From SIG299 sp045531955 (GTDB lineage Bacteria; Bacillota; Clostridia; Lachnospirales; Lachnospiraceae), in contig JAZSFC010000048.1 in NCBI GenBank assembly GCA_045531955.1, forward strand, positions 1-64,000: a stretch of DNA of 64,000 bases, given 5' to 3'. Position 1 is the stretch's first letter. Every line of letters starts with the position of its first letter. The notes beneath the pieces were generated by a model. It made no database searches and was not told where the DNA came from. It was given only the letters and a program-made list of their open reading frames with translations. Position numbers and translations under genes: made by a program. Shown piece by piece: positions 17,405 through 26,767 of the stretch.

Positions 17405-17599
17405 TCATAAAGCCTTCGTTTTTGCTTCCTTCGCTGCTTTGGACAGCATGCCGCCGATTTTTCCGGTTTCTTTGGCGGAAAGGGACTGCCAGCCTTCGGC
17501 AAGGACCTTATCTAATAAGCCAAGTTCTTTGGCAATTTCGTACTTTCTTTTTTCTTCCGGTTTAATTTCACTAAGTACAATCGGTTTTCTTTTTTTCAT
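17405..17599 (-). CDS. Small acid-soluble spore protein, alpha/beta-type related
   Basis: The 64-residue Lys-rich protein contains KYEIAKELGLLDKV and ETGKIGGMLSK, which follow the conserved alpha/beta SASP pattern: an EIA-ELG segment that includes the germination-protease region, and a C-terminal GG-M-K segment. Such proteins coat and protect DNA in spores, so the organism is probably a spore-former. GGAGG precedes the start. It should be transcribed by sigma-G in the forespore; I could not identify a convincing sigma-G promoter in the 158 bp upstream. Confidence 0.85.
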   Translation of the reverse strand: MKKRKPIVLSEIKPEEKRKYEIAKELGLLDKVLAEGWQSLSAKETGKIGGMLSKAAKEAKTKAL

Positions 17600-17758
17600 G
17601 GGAACCTCCTAAATATTTCTTTTATATTTTGAGTGTTTCCATAAATTTCATGTTTATACATAAAGGCTTGTTATTTGCTCCGTATGAAGCGAACACGGTA
17701 GGAAGAGTCAGGCGGACACGGATAATGTAGTGCCTAAAATTTTAATATATAACATCCC

Positions 17759-20700
17759 TTACTCTATCCTGAAATCTTCATTGGTTCCAAAGGCATAAAA
17801 CCAAACTTCTTTTACTTTTTTGCCTGTCAGTTTTTCCAGTGCGGTACGATAATATCCTAACTGACTCTGATATTTCTTGGTAAGTTCGGTTTTTGCATCT
17901 TCATGAATGCGGTCCGTTTTGTAATCCATAAGAACCAAGCCGTCCTCTTCTTCGAAGAAAGCATCGATAACACCCTGCACCAGAACAAGCTCGTCACTTT
18001 GGGAATCCGGATATAATTCTTTTGCCGGTAAACCAATAACAAAAGGTTGCTCACGGCGTAGGGTTCCTGCCGCTTCGGCCCGGCACATACGTCTGCCGAG
18101 TCCGGAGGCAAAAAATTTAACCAGCTTGGTATCATTCACCGCATCACGTTCTTCCTGCTTTAAGCTTCCGCCCTTTACCATGAAGTCTAACGTGGACCTT
18201 ACTTCACTATTCGGCATGTCTGCCGTAAACGGGATCAGTTCCATAATATGATGATAAATGGTACCTCTGTCACTACCGGAAATTATTTTTTCGGGTTTTA
18301 AAAATTCAGGATACGTAACGTCATCTTCCAAAACGTTAAGTTCTCCTATGGCATCAAACGGTACCTCATCAAAAGAAACCTCGTCCGGTAACAGGGCTTG
18401 CACAGACGCACCGGTCTCTGCCCCTTCCTGCTCTTCCGCTTCCAGATGCATTCTCTTCAATTCGGAAACTGTTACCTTTACCGGCAGATTTGCCTCGATT
18501 CCGTAAGGATATTCAAACAAATTCTGCAGTTCTAAAAGTTTGCGTATCTCAACCTCTTCCGCGCGTGCAGATGGTTCCATCTCTTTCATTTGTAAAAGCA
18601 CCTGCAAACGTTCCGCCCTTGTAAGACTCGTTTTTACCTGTTCCGATGCACGTTCTGACGCTCCCCGTTCCATTAGCTTATATACTCCGGTAAATGCCGC
18701 TTCCGGGAATTCTTCCGTTTCCATGTGTCTGACAACAGAAACCGTAACATCTTCTTCCTGCAACAGTTCTCCCATATCAGACGTACTTCCTGCAAATAAT
18801 AACGGACATATAAAATCGTAGTAGGAATCCGCCCCGGAAACATAAGCATCCAAAAGCCCCATATCCGTCACTGTTTCTGCTTGTTGCTGCCACAAAGCAT
18901 ACTTCTTTTGCGGATTTTTCATAGCTCCTACCAGAATCAGTTTTTCCCTTGCTCTGGTCATTGCAACATAAAGTACCCGCAGTTCCTCTGCTATCATTTC
19001 TCCGTTCATTTGTTTTGCAATCACTTTTTTAAACAATGTCGGAGCCTTTACACGAAGTGTGGTATCCACAAATTCCGGGCCAAGTCCAAGCCGCGAATGG
19101 ATAATCAATCGTTCCCTCATATCCCTGCGATTAAATTTTTTCTCCATGCCGCAAAGGAATACTATCGGGAATTCCAGACCTTTGCTCTTGTGGATACTCA
19201 TAATGCGCACCTGCTGTCCGGCATCTGCACTGCCGGCTTCGCCAAAGTCCACCTCATATTTAATCAACCGGTCAATGTACTGAATAAAATCATACAAGCC
19301 GCTGAAGCTGGTAGCCTCGTACTGCTTTGCCTTCACAATCAGCATATCCAAATTACCTCTGCGGCGTTCACCACCCGGCATTACCGTTACCAAATCCCGG
19401 AAACCGCTGTAGTTATAAAAGTTTCCGATTAGCTCATGGATGCTGACATACTCTGCTTCTTCCCTAAGCCGGTCGTATAACGCAAAGAATTTTGCAGCTT
19501 TGGAATGAATTCCGTCATTCTTTCCGAGAGCATTGGCTGCTGCTTCTCTCGCAGCCTCATACAGGCATCGGTTTGTTTTATTTTTTGCTGAAACTGCTCC
19601 ATATGAAACCCTAAGTTCTGCCAGCTCTTTTGCATTAAATCCTCCGATTGGAGAATGAAGTACTGCTGCAAAAGGAATATCCTGCTTCGGATTATCCAAA
19701 ACACGAAGAAAATCTAAGGTTTTTCTGATTTCAAACGTTTTAAAGTACCCGGCGCCGGTATCGGCATACGCAGGAATTCCCTGCTCCGAAAGTACTTCTA
19801 AAAACACATCTGACCAACCGCTCATAGTTCGGAGCAAAATGACAATGTCTCCGTAATCTGCTGATTTTTCTTCACTACCGACTGTTACATCCGAATGTCT
19901 AAGTTCTTTAATACGCTTCGCCACCGCATATGCCTCTGCCTGAACCAGCGTCTTTTCTGCACCGGACAGTTCTCCGTCTTCCGCAGTTGCAGGATCATGC
20001 TCTTCTGCGTCGTCTCCTGAAGCATCGTCTTCTGCTTCCACAACTTCCGCATCATCCCAGGAAGCTTCTGCATTTACAAACATGACTTCCGTTTGATGGC
20101 ACTCTTTTTCTTCCGGATAAGAAGCACCAAAATAAAGGGAGGCTGCCGCATCATATTCCACTTCTGTGGATTCCCTATGCATCAAACCTGCAAACAGCAC
20201 ATTAATAGCATCCAGCACGCATTTTCTGCTGCGGAAATTTTTTGCCAGGTCAATTTTCTGTGCAGGTCCTTCCTTTTGATAAGTTTCGTATTTCTCCATG
20301 AATAAATCCGGACAAGCCATACGGAACCGGTAAATACTCTGCTTTACATCACCCACCATAAAAATGTTCGGATGGTTCCTCCAAACACCGGACACTGAAG
20401 TAAGAACCGCTTCCTGAATCAGGTTGCTGTCCTGATATTCATCTATCATAATTTCATCAAACCGCCCGGACAATGTTTTTGCCGCCTCTGTTGGCTCAAT
20501 GCTTCCCGGTCCGCACTGCCTCGTCAGAATCTGAAGCGCCATGTGTTCCAAGTCATTAAAGTCCAGCAAATTCTTCTCTTTTTTTTCTGCTTCATAGCGG
20601 CTCATAAACTGTCTTGTCAAAGACACCAGTCCCTGCATCGGAAGCTGCATGTGGGTAATACTTTTCCACATTTCTTCCGGCGATTCAAAGAAAAAGTCTT

Positions 20701-21634
20701 CCTTCAGCTTCTTTATCTGATTTTTCATATGGTCTCTCAGACTTTTTGCCAATTCCTTTTTCTTTTCGGACGGATTCTGCTTCTTTCGGGAAAGGGCAGC
20801 AAATTTAAGTTCAGAAAAAGCCTCATAAAAAGATGCATAATCTTTTGCTGCAGAAAGCAGGCGGAGCAACTCTTCTTCATCTGCCCGGAAGGTTTCTGCA
20901 TATGCCGTTGGTCCCTCCGGCTCTTCCGCTAAAGCAAATAAACGGTCCAGTACTATTTTACAGTCATTCAGACAATTTTTTACCTCCAGCATGATAAGCT
21001 CCAGTACAGGGCAGGTTACAAATTCTGCTTGAGACAGAGTAAATTCCTGCGGCAGCAGCTCCAGCCACTCCTCCGGATTCAGCTGACTCATGGCAAGATG
21101 ATACAGTTTCATCACATACCCGGTAACCGCATCATTATTTTTTACATTTCCGAAGCTTTCCACAAAGGAAAGAAATGACTCTTCTTCTTTTTCATATGCC
21201 TCTTCCAGCACCTGCTCCAACACATCCGCCCGAAGTAAGGAAAGCTCAGCTTCATCCCCGATGCGAAAACCGGGATCCAAAGATAACAGATGAAAAAATT
21301 CCCGGACAACAGAAAGGCAAAAGCTGTGAATCGTTGTAATCTTTGCATTATGCAGTAACATCATCTGCCGTTGTAAATGAGTACTTTCCGGATTTTCCGA
21401 AATAGCCGTTTCAATGGCAGCACCAATACGCTCCCGCATTTCTGCCGCAGCTGCATTGGTAAAGGTTACAATCAACAGACGGTCGATATCCTGGCCCTCT
21501 TCCGTTACCTTTTTTATAATTCTTTTTACTAAAACCGCGGTTTTACCGGAACCTGCAGCTGCCGCCACCAGCAAATTACAGTTTCTTGTATCCACTACCT
21601 TTTGCTGTTCCGGTGTTAATCTGATTTCAGCCAT
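17759..21634 (-). CDS. addA: ATP-dependent helicase/nuclease subunit A (AddA)
   Basis: The 1291-residue protein is the AddA subunit of the AddAB recombination enzyme, which processes double-strand breaks and responds to Chi sites. It has Walker A AAAGSGKTAVLVKR near residue 26, motif II DEYQDSN, motif III GDVKQSIYRFR, SIHKSKGLEFP and VAMTRAREKL. The C-terminal RecB-type nuclease domain has GVIDAFFEE and LMDYKTDR as metal-binding residues. An acidic low-complexity insertion (many D/E/A around residues 510-545) lies between helicase domains. It starts 15 bp after addB. Confidence 0.96.
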   Translation of the reverse strand: MAEIRLTPEQQKVVDTRNCNLLVAAAAGSGKTAVLVKRIIKKVTEEGQDIDRLLIVTFTNAAAAEMRERIGAAIETAISENPESTHLQRQMMLLHNAKITTIHSFCLSVVREFFHLLSLDPGFRIGDEAELSLLRADVLEQVLEEAYEKEEESFLSFVESFGNVKNNDAVTGYVMKLYHLAMSQLNPEEWLELLPQEFTLSQAEFVTCPVLELIMLEVKNCLNDCKIVLDRLFALAEEPEGPTAYAETFRADEEELLRLLSAAKDYASFYEAFSELKFAALSRKKQNPSEKKKELAKSLRDHMKNQIKKLKEDFFFESPEEMWKSITHMQLPMQGLVSLTRQFMSRYEAEKKEKNLLDFNDLEHMALQILTRQCGPGSIEPTEAAKTLSGRFDEIMIDEYQDSNLIQEAVLTSVSGVWRNHPNIFMVGDVKQSIYRFRMACPDLFMEKYETYQKEGPAQKIDLAKNFRSRKCVLDAINVLFAGLMHRESTEVEYDAAASLYFGASYPEEKECHQTEVMFVNAEASWDDAEVVEAEDDASGDDAEEHDPATAEDGELSGAEKTLVQAEAYAVAKRIKELRHSDVTVGSEEKSADYGDIVILLRTMSGWSDVFLEVLSEQGIPAYADTGAGYFKTFEIRKTLDFLRVLDNPKQDIPFAAVLHSPIGGFNAKELAELRVSYGAVSAKNKTNRCLYEAAREAAANALGKNDGIHSKAAKFFALYDRLREEAEYVSIHELIGNFYNYSGFRDLVTVMPGGERRRGNLDMLIVKAKQYEATSFSGLYDFIQYIDRLIKYEVDFGEAGSADAGQQVRIMSIHKSKGLEFPIVFLCGMEKKFNRRDMRERLIIHSRLGLGPEFVDTTLRVKAPTLFKKVIAKQMNGEMIAEELRVLYVAMTRAREKLILVGAMKNPQKKYALWQQQAETVTDMGLLDAYVSGADSYYDFICPLLFAGSTSDMGELLQEEDVTVSVVRHMETEEFPEAAFTGVYKLMERGASERASEQVKTSLTRAERLQVLLQMKEMEPSARAEEVEIRKLLELQNLFEYPYGIEANLPVKVTVSELKRMHLEAEEQEGAETGASVQALLPDEVSFDEVPFDAIGELNVLEDDVTYPEFLKPEKIISGSDRGTIYHHIMELIPFTADMPNSEVRSTLDFMVKGGSLKQEERDAVNDTKLVKFFASGLGRRMCRAEAAGTLRREQPFVIGLPAKELYPDSQSDELVLVQGVIDAFFEEEDGLVLMDYKTDRIHEDAKTELTKKYQSQLGYYRTALEKLTGKKVKEVWFYAFGTNEDFRIE

Positions 21635-21649
21635 GGCTACTCCCTTCTG

Positions 21650-24600
21650 CTATTTATCCTGCCTCGTTTTCCGCTCCCGAAGCTTTGCCAACACTTCCTC
21701 ATCGCTAAGCGGCGGAAGCATGCGGTAGGTGCCGCCGTTCTTTTTGTCAAACCCGCACACCGCTATATAACTGCAATAATCGCAACCGGTTTTCTTTTTA
21801 CATTTGTACGGAGTGATTTCTGCCGCACCGGCAAGGATTTCTTCGCTCTCCGCTTTTAATTTGTCATAGACATAATCGGATATGGCAGAAAACATAGTAC
21901 TGTCCGCTACTTTGGAACGCTTGCCGTACTTTCCTTCCTTGTCCGTTTCCACCGGTATTTTCACCGATTTCACGGAAGCAGCCAAACCGCCTGTCGCATC
22001 CGCAAAGGCATGGTCCAGCTTCCGGACAATTTCCGCCTTGTCATTCACCAAACCTTTTACCCGCTGTTTTTTCAACACATCGGTCTCGATATGGTCCGAC
22101 TTATCCACAATCGGGTCATCCACATGGTAGAAAAACATGGCTGCCGGAATGGCATTCTTATATTCTTTTTCCCGAAGCACCGCCGTCATATATACCGCCA
22201 ACTGCATGGAAAGTCCGTAATACAGTTCTTCCAGGGAAAAGCCTTTTGTTCCGGATTTATAATCCACAATCTTTATCAGCTTTCCGTTTTCGGTTTCACA
22301 GGAATCCACGCGGTCAATGACACCGTGGAGACTCAAATTCCGGTCGGTATGGAAAAAGGACTTTTCAAACGCCTCCGGTGAAAAATCACTGCCCGCCAGC
22401 TGGACTGTTAATATTTCCAGTGTTTTCTTTAATACTCTCTCCATTTGTTTCGTTAAATACTGATTCTTTGCGGAACTTACAAAGATATCGGTAGCATACG
22501 CTTCTACCGCCTCTTTGGCAACGCGTTCTGCCAACGCATTACGCTCCTCAACCGAAATATCCTGCCATTTTTTTCCCTGTACCAGCAGCTCATTTCCGAA
22601 CCGTTTCAACCCGTCGTGATATAAATTACCGATATCAAGAGACTGCAGACTATATTCCTGCCGTTCCTCCAGACAAAGTCCATATTTTAAGAAATGGGCA
22701 AAAGCACACCTTGCATACTGCTCCATACGGGTTACACTTCCAACAATGGTGTTACCGTATAATTCTTTCGCAAGCTCCGGTGTGAGCTGCTCTTTTTCCG
22801 CCGCCATTACTGCCTGCCGGATGAGCATATCCAGTTCTTCCTGCACCAGAGTGTTGGCGTAAAACCGGTATAATTCCCCAAAGGAAGTTTCTGCCTCACC
22901 GGCTGCAAACTGCCTGAGAGACGATAAAAATGCCCGACGGCCCTTATCATTTTGCACTAACTGCTCCGCTGCCGAATCATACTCTGTACAGATGGCCAGT
23001 TCCGGAAACAGAGCTTTCATTTTACCCACCAGATAAGAAGTACGGATGGTTTTTCCGTCTTCTCCCACCGCAGCATACGTCAAATATAATTTTTCCGCAG
23101 GCTTGGTTAAATTCATATACAAATAGAACTGTCCATTGTTCATACGGGTCACCGGATCCGGTGCCAATTCAAATTTATCTCCTGATAACTCCTGACGGTC
23201 CTTATCACTGAAAATCCCCTGGTTATTTGATACCGCAGGTACCTTGCCGTCATTTACACCAAGGAAAAACAATGCCTTAATTTCCTTTAACCGGGTACGT
23301 TCCATGTCACCGATTACCACCTGCTCGGAACCGGTCGGAATCAGACCCACTTTAGCTTCCCTGAGTCCGGTTTCCACCAATTCCCGGTATTCCTTCGGAG
23401 ACAGTTTTTCCTTGCCGAGAAGCTCCACCAGCTGATCAAACAAGTCTAACACCACCCGGTACACCTGGGCATATTCTCTTGCCCGCAGGCGGTCTCCCTT
23501 TGCCAGGAACTCCTCCTCCCTTTCCTGCAGATGCTTTTCAAGACCATGCGCTTTTAAGAAATAAAATAAAGCACGGGTAAAGTCTTCTACTGTGGCATTT
23601 TCCTTCCGAAAAGCCTCCATAAGCGGACCCAGCTCTGCCACCAGCCGTTCTCTGGAAGCATTCAGCATTTCCAAAGAGATTTCTGTATTACTGCGATATT
23701 TTCTCTTCCACTCTTTTTCAAATTGGTATCCTTTTATACCCAGGGCGAGGCAATAATTCTCCAAATCAAAAACCTCTTCCTTCTTCCAGCCCGACAGGGA
23801 ATTTTTCACATAGGAAATTACACCCTCGGTATGGAGTCCCGATTCTGCCAGCTTAAGAACTGCCTTCAAGTACTCCGCAAAGGTATTTTCTGACATGTTT
23901 TTTTTGTAATCTAAAAAGCAAGGGATACCGGAAGCGGTAAGCTCCTGTTCCATTAATTCTCCGTAACAATTAATATCGCTGACAATAACCGCAATGTCCC
24001 GGTACCGGTAACCCTTTTGTTGAATCAGCTGCAATATTTTTGTTACCGCATACCGGCATTCTGCCTTTGCATCTGCTCCGGCAAATATCGTCAGTTCATC
24101 TGTCACCTGTCCGTCCAACCGTTTTACCGGATAACGGAATAAACGGCTCCATAAATGGTGCAGGGCACTGCCTTCTTTGTGCCGGTAATCTGTTTCTCCC
24201 GCAACCACAGGCGGTAATACCTCACAGCGTACCCCTTCTGCTAATTTAGTTAACCGCTCTACCGTGTTATGGCTCATGGCAAACAAGTCCTGCTCTTTTT
24301 TAGGACCAAACGCTGCCTCCTTTGTAATGGTAACGGACACGTAAACCGTTTTTGCCAACCTGAACAGCTTACGCAACAATTCATACTGTGACGGAGTAAA
24401 ACCGGTAAAGCCCTCCAGTACAATTTCGCAATTTTTCATAAATCTGGACTTTTCGATACACTCTGCCAGAGCATCATAAATACCCTCGGAGGTCATGTAA
24501 TCCTGTCCCAATAAGTCTTTAAATTTACGCATCAGAATGAGGACATCGGAAAGCTTTTTTACAAGCAGTTCGTTGTCTTTATTATCCTCTATCATCTCCT

Positions 24601-25018
24601 GCAGCTGCGCCTCACCGATACCGTATTGGAACAGTTCGGAAAGCAGGGATTTCGTTTCCTCCACAAATCCGGACTGACCTGCATTGGCACCAAACAAAAA
24701 GAGTTCATCCCGGCATTCGGAAAGCACACGTTTTACCACCATGCTTTTACCGATATCCTTTAACATACGGCGCGGTTCGCCGCCCTGCTCCTCAAAAACC
24801 TTATGCGCAAGACGTGCAAGACTAAGTACATCGATATTAAAAATTCCTCCGGCAGGATTATGCTGCACCAAGGCTTTCTGGGTAGCCAGGGTAAACTGCT
24901 CCGGCACTATAAAATAATAGGCCGTATCCGGATTCTTTGCCGCCCGGGCTGTTACCATATCATACAAATATGTAGTTTTACCGGTGCCGGACGCACCTAA
25001 AATAAATTGTAATGCCAT
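21650..25018 (-). CDS. addB: ATP-dependent helicase/nuclease subunit B (AddB)
   Basis: From the ATG at 25018 the protein has 1122 residues; GAGGGAGAAGG lies just upstream and overlaps an earlier ATG at 25033. It starts with Walker A GASGTGKTT. The C-terminal half is a nuclease with GVIDRVD and IVDYKSG. Cys residues in EQYARCAF and in the C-terminal CKKKTGCDYCSYIAVC are the four ligands of the AddB iron-sulfur cluster. It pairs with AddA downstream. It is divergently placed from the small membrane protein gene at 25067. Confidence 0.95.
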   Translation of the reverse strand: MALQFILGASGTGKTTYLYDMVTARAAKNPDTAYYFIVPEQFTLATQKALVQHNPAGGIFNIDVLSLARLAHKVFEEQGGEPRRMLKDIGKSMVVKRVLSECRDELFLFGANAGQSGFVEETKSLLSELFQYGIGEAQLQEMIEDNKDNELLVKKLSDVLILMRKFKDLLGQDYMTSEGIYDALAECIEKSRFMKNCEIVLEGFTGFTPSQYELLRKLFRLAKTVYVSVTITKEAAFGPKKEQDLFAMSHNTVERLTKLAEGVRCEVLPPVVAGETDYRHKEGSALHHLWSRLFRYPVKRLDGQVTDELTIFAGADAKAECRYAVTKILQLIQQKGYRYRDIAVIVSDINCYGELMEQELTASGIPCFLDYKKNMSENTFAEYLKAVLKLAESGLHTEGVISYVKNSLSGWKKEEVFDLENYCLALGIKGYQFEKEWKRKYRSNTEISLEMLNASRERLVAELGPLMEAFRKENATVEDFTRALFYFLKAHGLEKHLQEREEEFLAKGDRLRAREYAQVYRVVLDLFDQLVELLGKEKLSPKEYRELVETGLREAKVGLIPTGSEQVVIGDMERTRLKEIKALFFLGVNDGKVPAVSNNQGIFSDKDRQELSGDKFELAPDPVTRMNNGQFYLYMNLTKPAEKLYLTYAAVGEDGKTIRTSYLVGKMKALFPELAICTEYDSAAEQLVQNDKGRRAFLSSLRQFAAGEAETSFGELYRFYANTLVQEELDMLIRQAVMAAEKEQLTPELAKELYGNTIVGSVTRMEQYARCAFAHFLKYGLCLEERQEYSLQSLDIGNLYHDGLKRFGNELLVQGKKWQDISVEERNALAERVAKEAVEAYATDIFVSSAKNQYLTKQMERVLKKTLEILTVQLAGSDFSPEAFEKSFFHTDRNLSLHGVIDRVDSCETENGKLIKIVDYKSGTKGFSLEELYYGLSMQLAVYMTAVLREKEYKNAIPAAMFFYHVDDPIVDKSDHIETDVLKKQRVKGLVNDKAEIVRKLDHAFADATGGLAASVKSVKIPVETDKEGKYGKRSKVADSTMFSAISDYVYDKLKAESEEILAGAAEITPYKCKKKTGCDYCSYIAVCGFDKKNGGTYRMLPPLSDEEVLAKLRERKTRQDK

Positions 25019-25066
25019 ACCCTTCTCCCTCATATATTGATAACAGAAAACCCGTTGGAGGTGTTT

Positions 25067-25537
25067 ATGTCCAAACCAAAATTTGTTGTTTTTAAATTAA
25101 AAGAACTTCTTCTGACTGCTGCCCTTGTGCTTCTGGGTGTTGCTATACTTGCACTGGTAATTGCCCTTGTTTCCATGAAGAAAGAATCCACGCCAAACCT
25201 GGTGGGCCCTTCCGCAGACCAAAGAAGCACCGAAACCTCTGCTCCACTGTATTATCCCGGTGTTTATACTACCACCATGGAAATGAATGACACCACCATC
25301 CATTTGGAGCTGGTGTGTGATGAAAACCACATCAATTCCGTACGCTTAATCAACCTGGATGAAGCAGTAGAAACCATGTATCCGCTGCTTACCCCTGCCC
25401 TGGAAGATTTAGAACTTCAGTTAAGCCTTGATGTCCCGGTGGAAGAACTGAAATTTACGGAAGGCAGTACATATACCCAGACCATTCTGGTGGAAGCGAT
25501 TGAGTTGACACTGGCTAAAGCAAAAGTAACTGAATAA
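25067..25537 (+). CDS. Small membrane-anchored protein of unknown function
   Basis: From the ATG at 25067 (GGAGG 7 bp upstream) the protein has 156 residues. A strong membrane segment (about 15-38, LLLTAALVLLGVAILALVIA) is followed by a Ser/Thr-rich linker and an outer domain containing YYPGVYTTTMEMNDTTIHLE and a repeat of charged helices. The YYPGVYT pattern is reminiscent of FMN-binding-domain folds, but the Thr attachment motif is absent. I do not recognise the family. It is divergent from addB and its stop precedes the toxin-antitoxin locus. Confidence 0.75.
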   Translation: MSKPKFVVFKLKELLLTAALVLLGVAILALVIALVSMKKESTPNLVGPSADQRSTETSAPLYYPGVYTTTMEMNDTTIHLELVCDENHINSVRLINLDEAVETMYPLLTPALEDLELQLSLDVPVEELKFTEGSTYTQTILVEAIELTLAKAKVTE

Positions 25538-25559
25538 AAATATACTTGAAAATTTCTAA

Positions 25560-25588
25560 TTGAATCTTCAAGTATATTGTGCTATAAT
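25560..25588 (+). promoter_or_regulatory. Promoter of the antitoxin RNA
   Basis: TTGAAT and TATAAT are separated by exactly 17 bp. No open reading frame follows, and the predicted transcript ends at an intrinsic terminator about 90 nt later, so it reads a small RNA. It is bracketed by inverted repeats (AATATACTTGAA/TTCAAGTATATT). Confidence 0.7.
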
Positions 25589-25594
25589 TCAATT

Positions 25595-25686
25595 AGAAGA
25601 AGCAACCGCCCACAAAGTGGTTAGCCTCGCAGTTTAGTTTTTAAGCCTACCTGCACCGCCAAGTACAAGGTAGGCTTATTTATTTT
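25595..25686 (+). ncRNA. Predicted antitoxin RNA, antisense to the 3' part of the toxin mRNA
   Basis: The RNA would start near 25595 and end at the hairpin TTAAGCCTACC/GGTAGGCTTA (25641-25678) with a TTTATTTT tail. Its 3' end overlaps the toxin stop codon region and most of it is complementary to the toxin mRNA 3' untranslated region. This convergent layout with a shared terminator hairpin is that of type I systems such as txpA/RatA and Fst par. Boundaries are inferred from the promoter and terminator. Confidence 0.6.
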
Positions 25687-25778
25687 CGCTTGTTATTCCT
25701 ATCTATGTAGGCAAGCAGCGTAACGAGTAACATACCAAAAGCTAACATCAAAGATATTGCTTCAAATATAGTCATCAT
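25680..25778 (-). CDS. Type I toxin: small hydrophobic holin-like peptide
   Basis: A 32-residue peptide begins MMTIFEAISLMLAFGMLL and ends with a charged tail AYIDRNNKRK. It has one hydrophobic helix and a basic C-terminus, the pattern of the TxpA/BsrG/holin-like toxin family. GGGAGGTGG precedes the start, an unusually strong ribosome binding site. The peptide would insert into the membrane and depolarise it or disturb cell-wall growth. It has its own promoter with a LexA box and an antisense RNA at its 3' end. Confidence 0.8.
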   Translation of the reverse strand: MMTIFEAISLMLAFGMLLVTLLAYIDRNNKRK

Positions 25779-25784
25779 TAGCAC

Positions 25785-25820
25785 CACCTCCCATCTATTT
25801 CTAGTTTGGGAGGCTACCAC
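25785..25820 (-). promoter_or_regulatory. Toxin mRNA leader hairpin that hides the ribosome binding site
   Basis: In the toxin mRNA, CCTCCC (25808-25813) pairs with the Shine-Dalgarno GGGAGG (25787-25792) across a 15-nt loop. The same upstream strand, GTGGTAGCCTC (25820-25810), can also pair with GAGGCTAACCAC in the mRNA 3' region (25628-25617). That offers two exclusive folds and translational control before the antitoxin acts. Confidence 0.55.
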
Positions 25821-25844
25821 CCTGCAACACGTTTGCTTAAATAT

Positions 25845-25873
25845 ATCATATCACATTTCGAACATATGTTCAA
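25845..25873 (-). promoter_or_regulatory. Toxin promoter overlapped by a LexA box
   Basis: On the minus strand TTGAAC and TATGAT are separated by 17 bp. The -35 is embedded in CGAACATATGTTC (25859-25871), which fits the Gram-positive LexA/DinR box CGAACnnnnGTTC. Binding of LexA would block the promoter and DNA damage would release it. Confidence 0.65.
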
Positions 25874-25879
25874 TCTTTT

Positions 25880-26659
25880 TTACAATAGTTTCTCGATTAT
25901 TTTCACAATCCATTGATAATAGTTTGGAATTTCCTGTCTCATCGCTTTTACTGCCATTTGTTTTCCTAACTCCGTTACTTCACCAAGCTGTTCAAAGACA
26001 TCACCGGCTACCTTTGTATCACCAACGGCAAACATACCGTAGGCATGGTCTCCCATGGCAAAATAATGACCGATTGCTAAAGCTCCTATAGAAAATTCAC
26101 CGATTGCAATTGCACCGCAGGCAATGATTCCTACGGCAATAGCACCAAATGCAATGCCACCAAAGGAAAAGCATCCGGCAGAAAGAAGGCCCAGAGCAAA
26201 AAGTCCAAACGCCAGCAATCCCAAGGAACAAAATCCAAAGGATACCAGTCCAAGGGATAGAAATCCTACCGACACAATACCTTGCGCCTTTATTCCGATG
26301 GCAAACACGCCCTTTGCATTTTTTCCGATGTGCCATAACGGCATTCCAAATACTTGCTTCTCGCTTTTATATTCAAAATTCCGCCACCGCGTAAACATAT
26401 TATTGTAAAATACTTCTTTATCAGAAAAGTCTGCCGATGTCACACATGCTTCGGGCTCCTCCGCATTATCTTTCAATAAATAATCCACGGTACAGCCAAA
26501 CAATCCACTTAATCGAATCAGCTTATCGGTTTCCGGATAGGTCACACCGGATTCGTATTTGCTTACCGACTGTCTGGACACTCCCAACAACGCTGCCAGT
26601 TGTTCCTGTGTGTAGTTATTTTCTTTTCTTAATCTTGCTATTTTTTCTCCTGTGTTCAT
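25880..26659 (-). CDS. XRE-family regulator with C-terminal glycine pentapeptide repeat domain
   Basis: From the ATG at 26659 (AAAGGAAG upstream) the protein has 259 residues. Residues 5-60 are an XRE helix-turn-helix (YTQEQLAALLGVSRQSVSKY). From about 117 to 214 a domain has Gly at every fifth residue (122 through 197, sixteen in a row), with small Ala/Ser two residues before each Gly and hydrophobics between. This could be a compact pentapeptide-type beta solenoid or a membrane-associated sheet. A short helical tail follows. It probably senses membrane or envelope state and controls genes nearby; the target is unknown. Confidence 0.85.
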   Translation of the reverse strand: MNTGEKIARLRKENNYTQEQLAALLGVSRQSVSKYESGVTYPETDKLIRLSGLFGCTVDYLLKDNAEEPEACVTSADFSDKEVFYNNMFTRWRNFEYKSEKQVFGMPLWHIGKNAKGVFAIGIKAQGIVSVGFLSLGLVSFGFCSLGLLAFGLFALGLLSAGCFSFGGIAFGAIAVGIIACGAIAIGEFSIGALAIGHYFAMGDHAYGMFAVGDTKVAGDVFEQLGEVTELGKQMAVKAMRQEIPNYYQWIVKIIEKLL

Positions 26660-26767
26660 ATCAATTCTTCCTTTCGTTTTGTAGGTAAACACAGCATATC
26701 AAAATTTGAAATACACACAAGAAAGTGCAGGTTTCAAAATGTAAACTTTGGGTTGCATCCCTTTATT

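Noticed and set aside
17600..17758. Sigma-G promoter of the spore protein gene
   Set aside because: AT-rich candidates exist but none has a convincing -10/-35 pair and spacing.
25037..25066. Earlier ATG for the membrane protein gene
   Set aside because: The ATG at 25067 has GGAGG at ideal spacing; the upstream ATG has no ribosome site.
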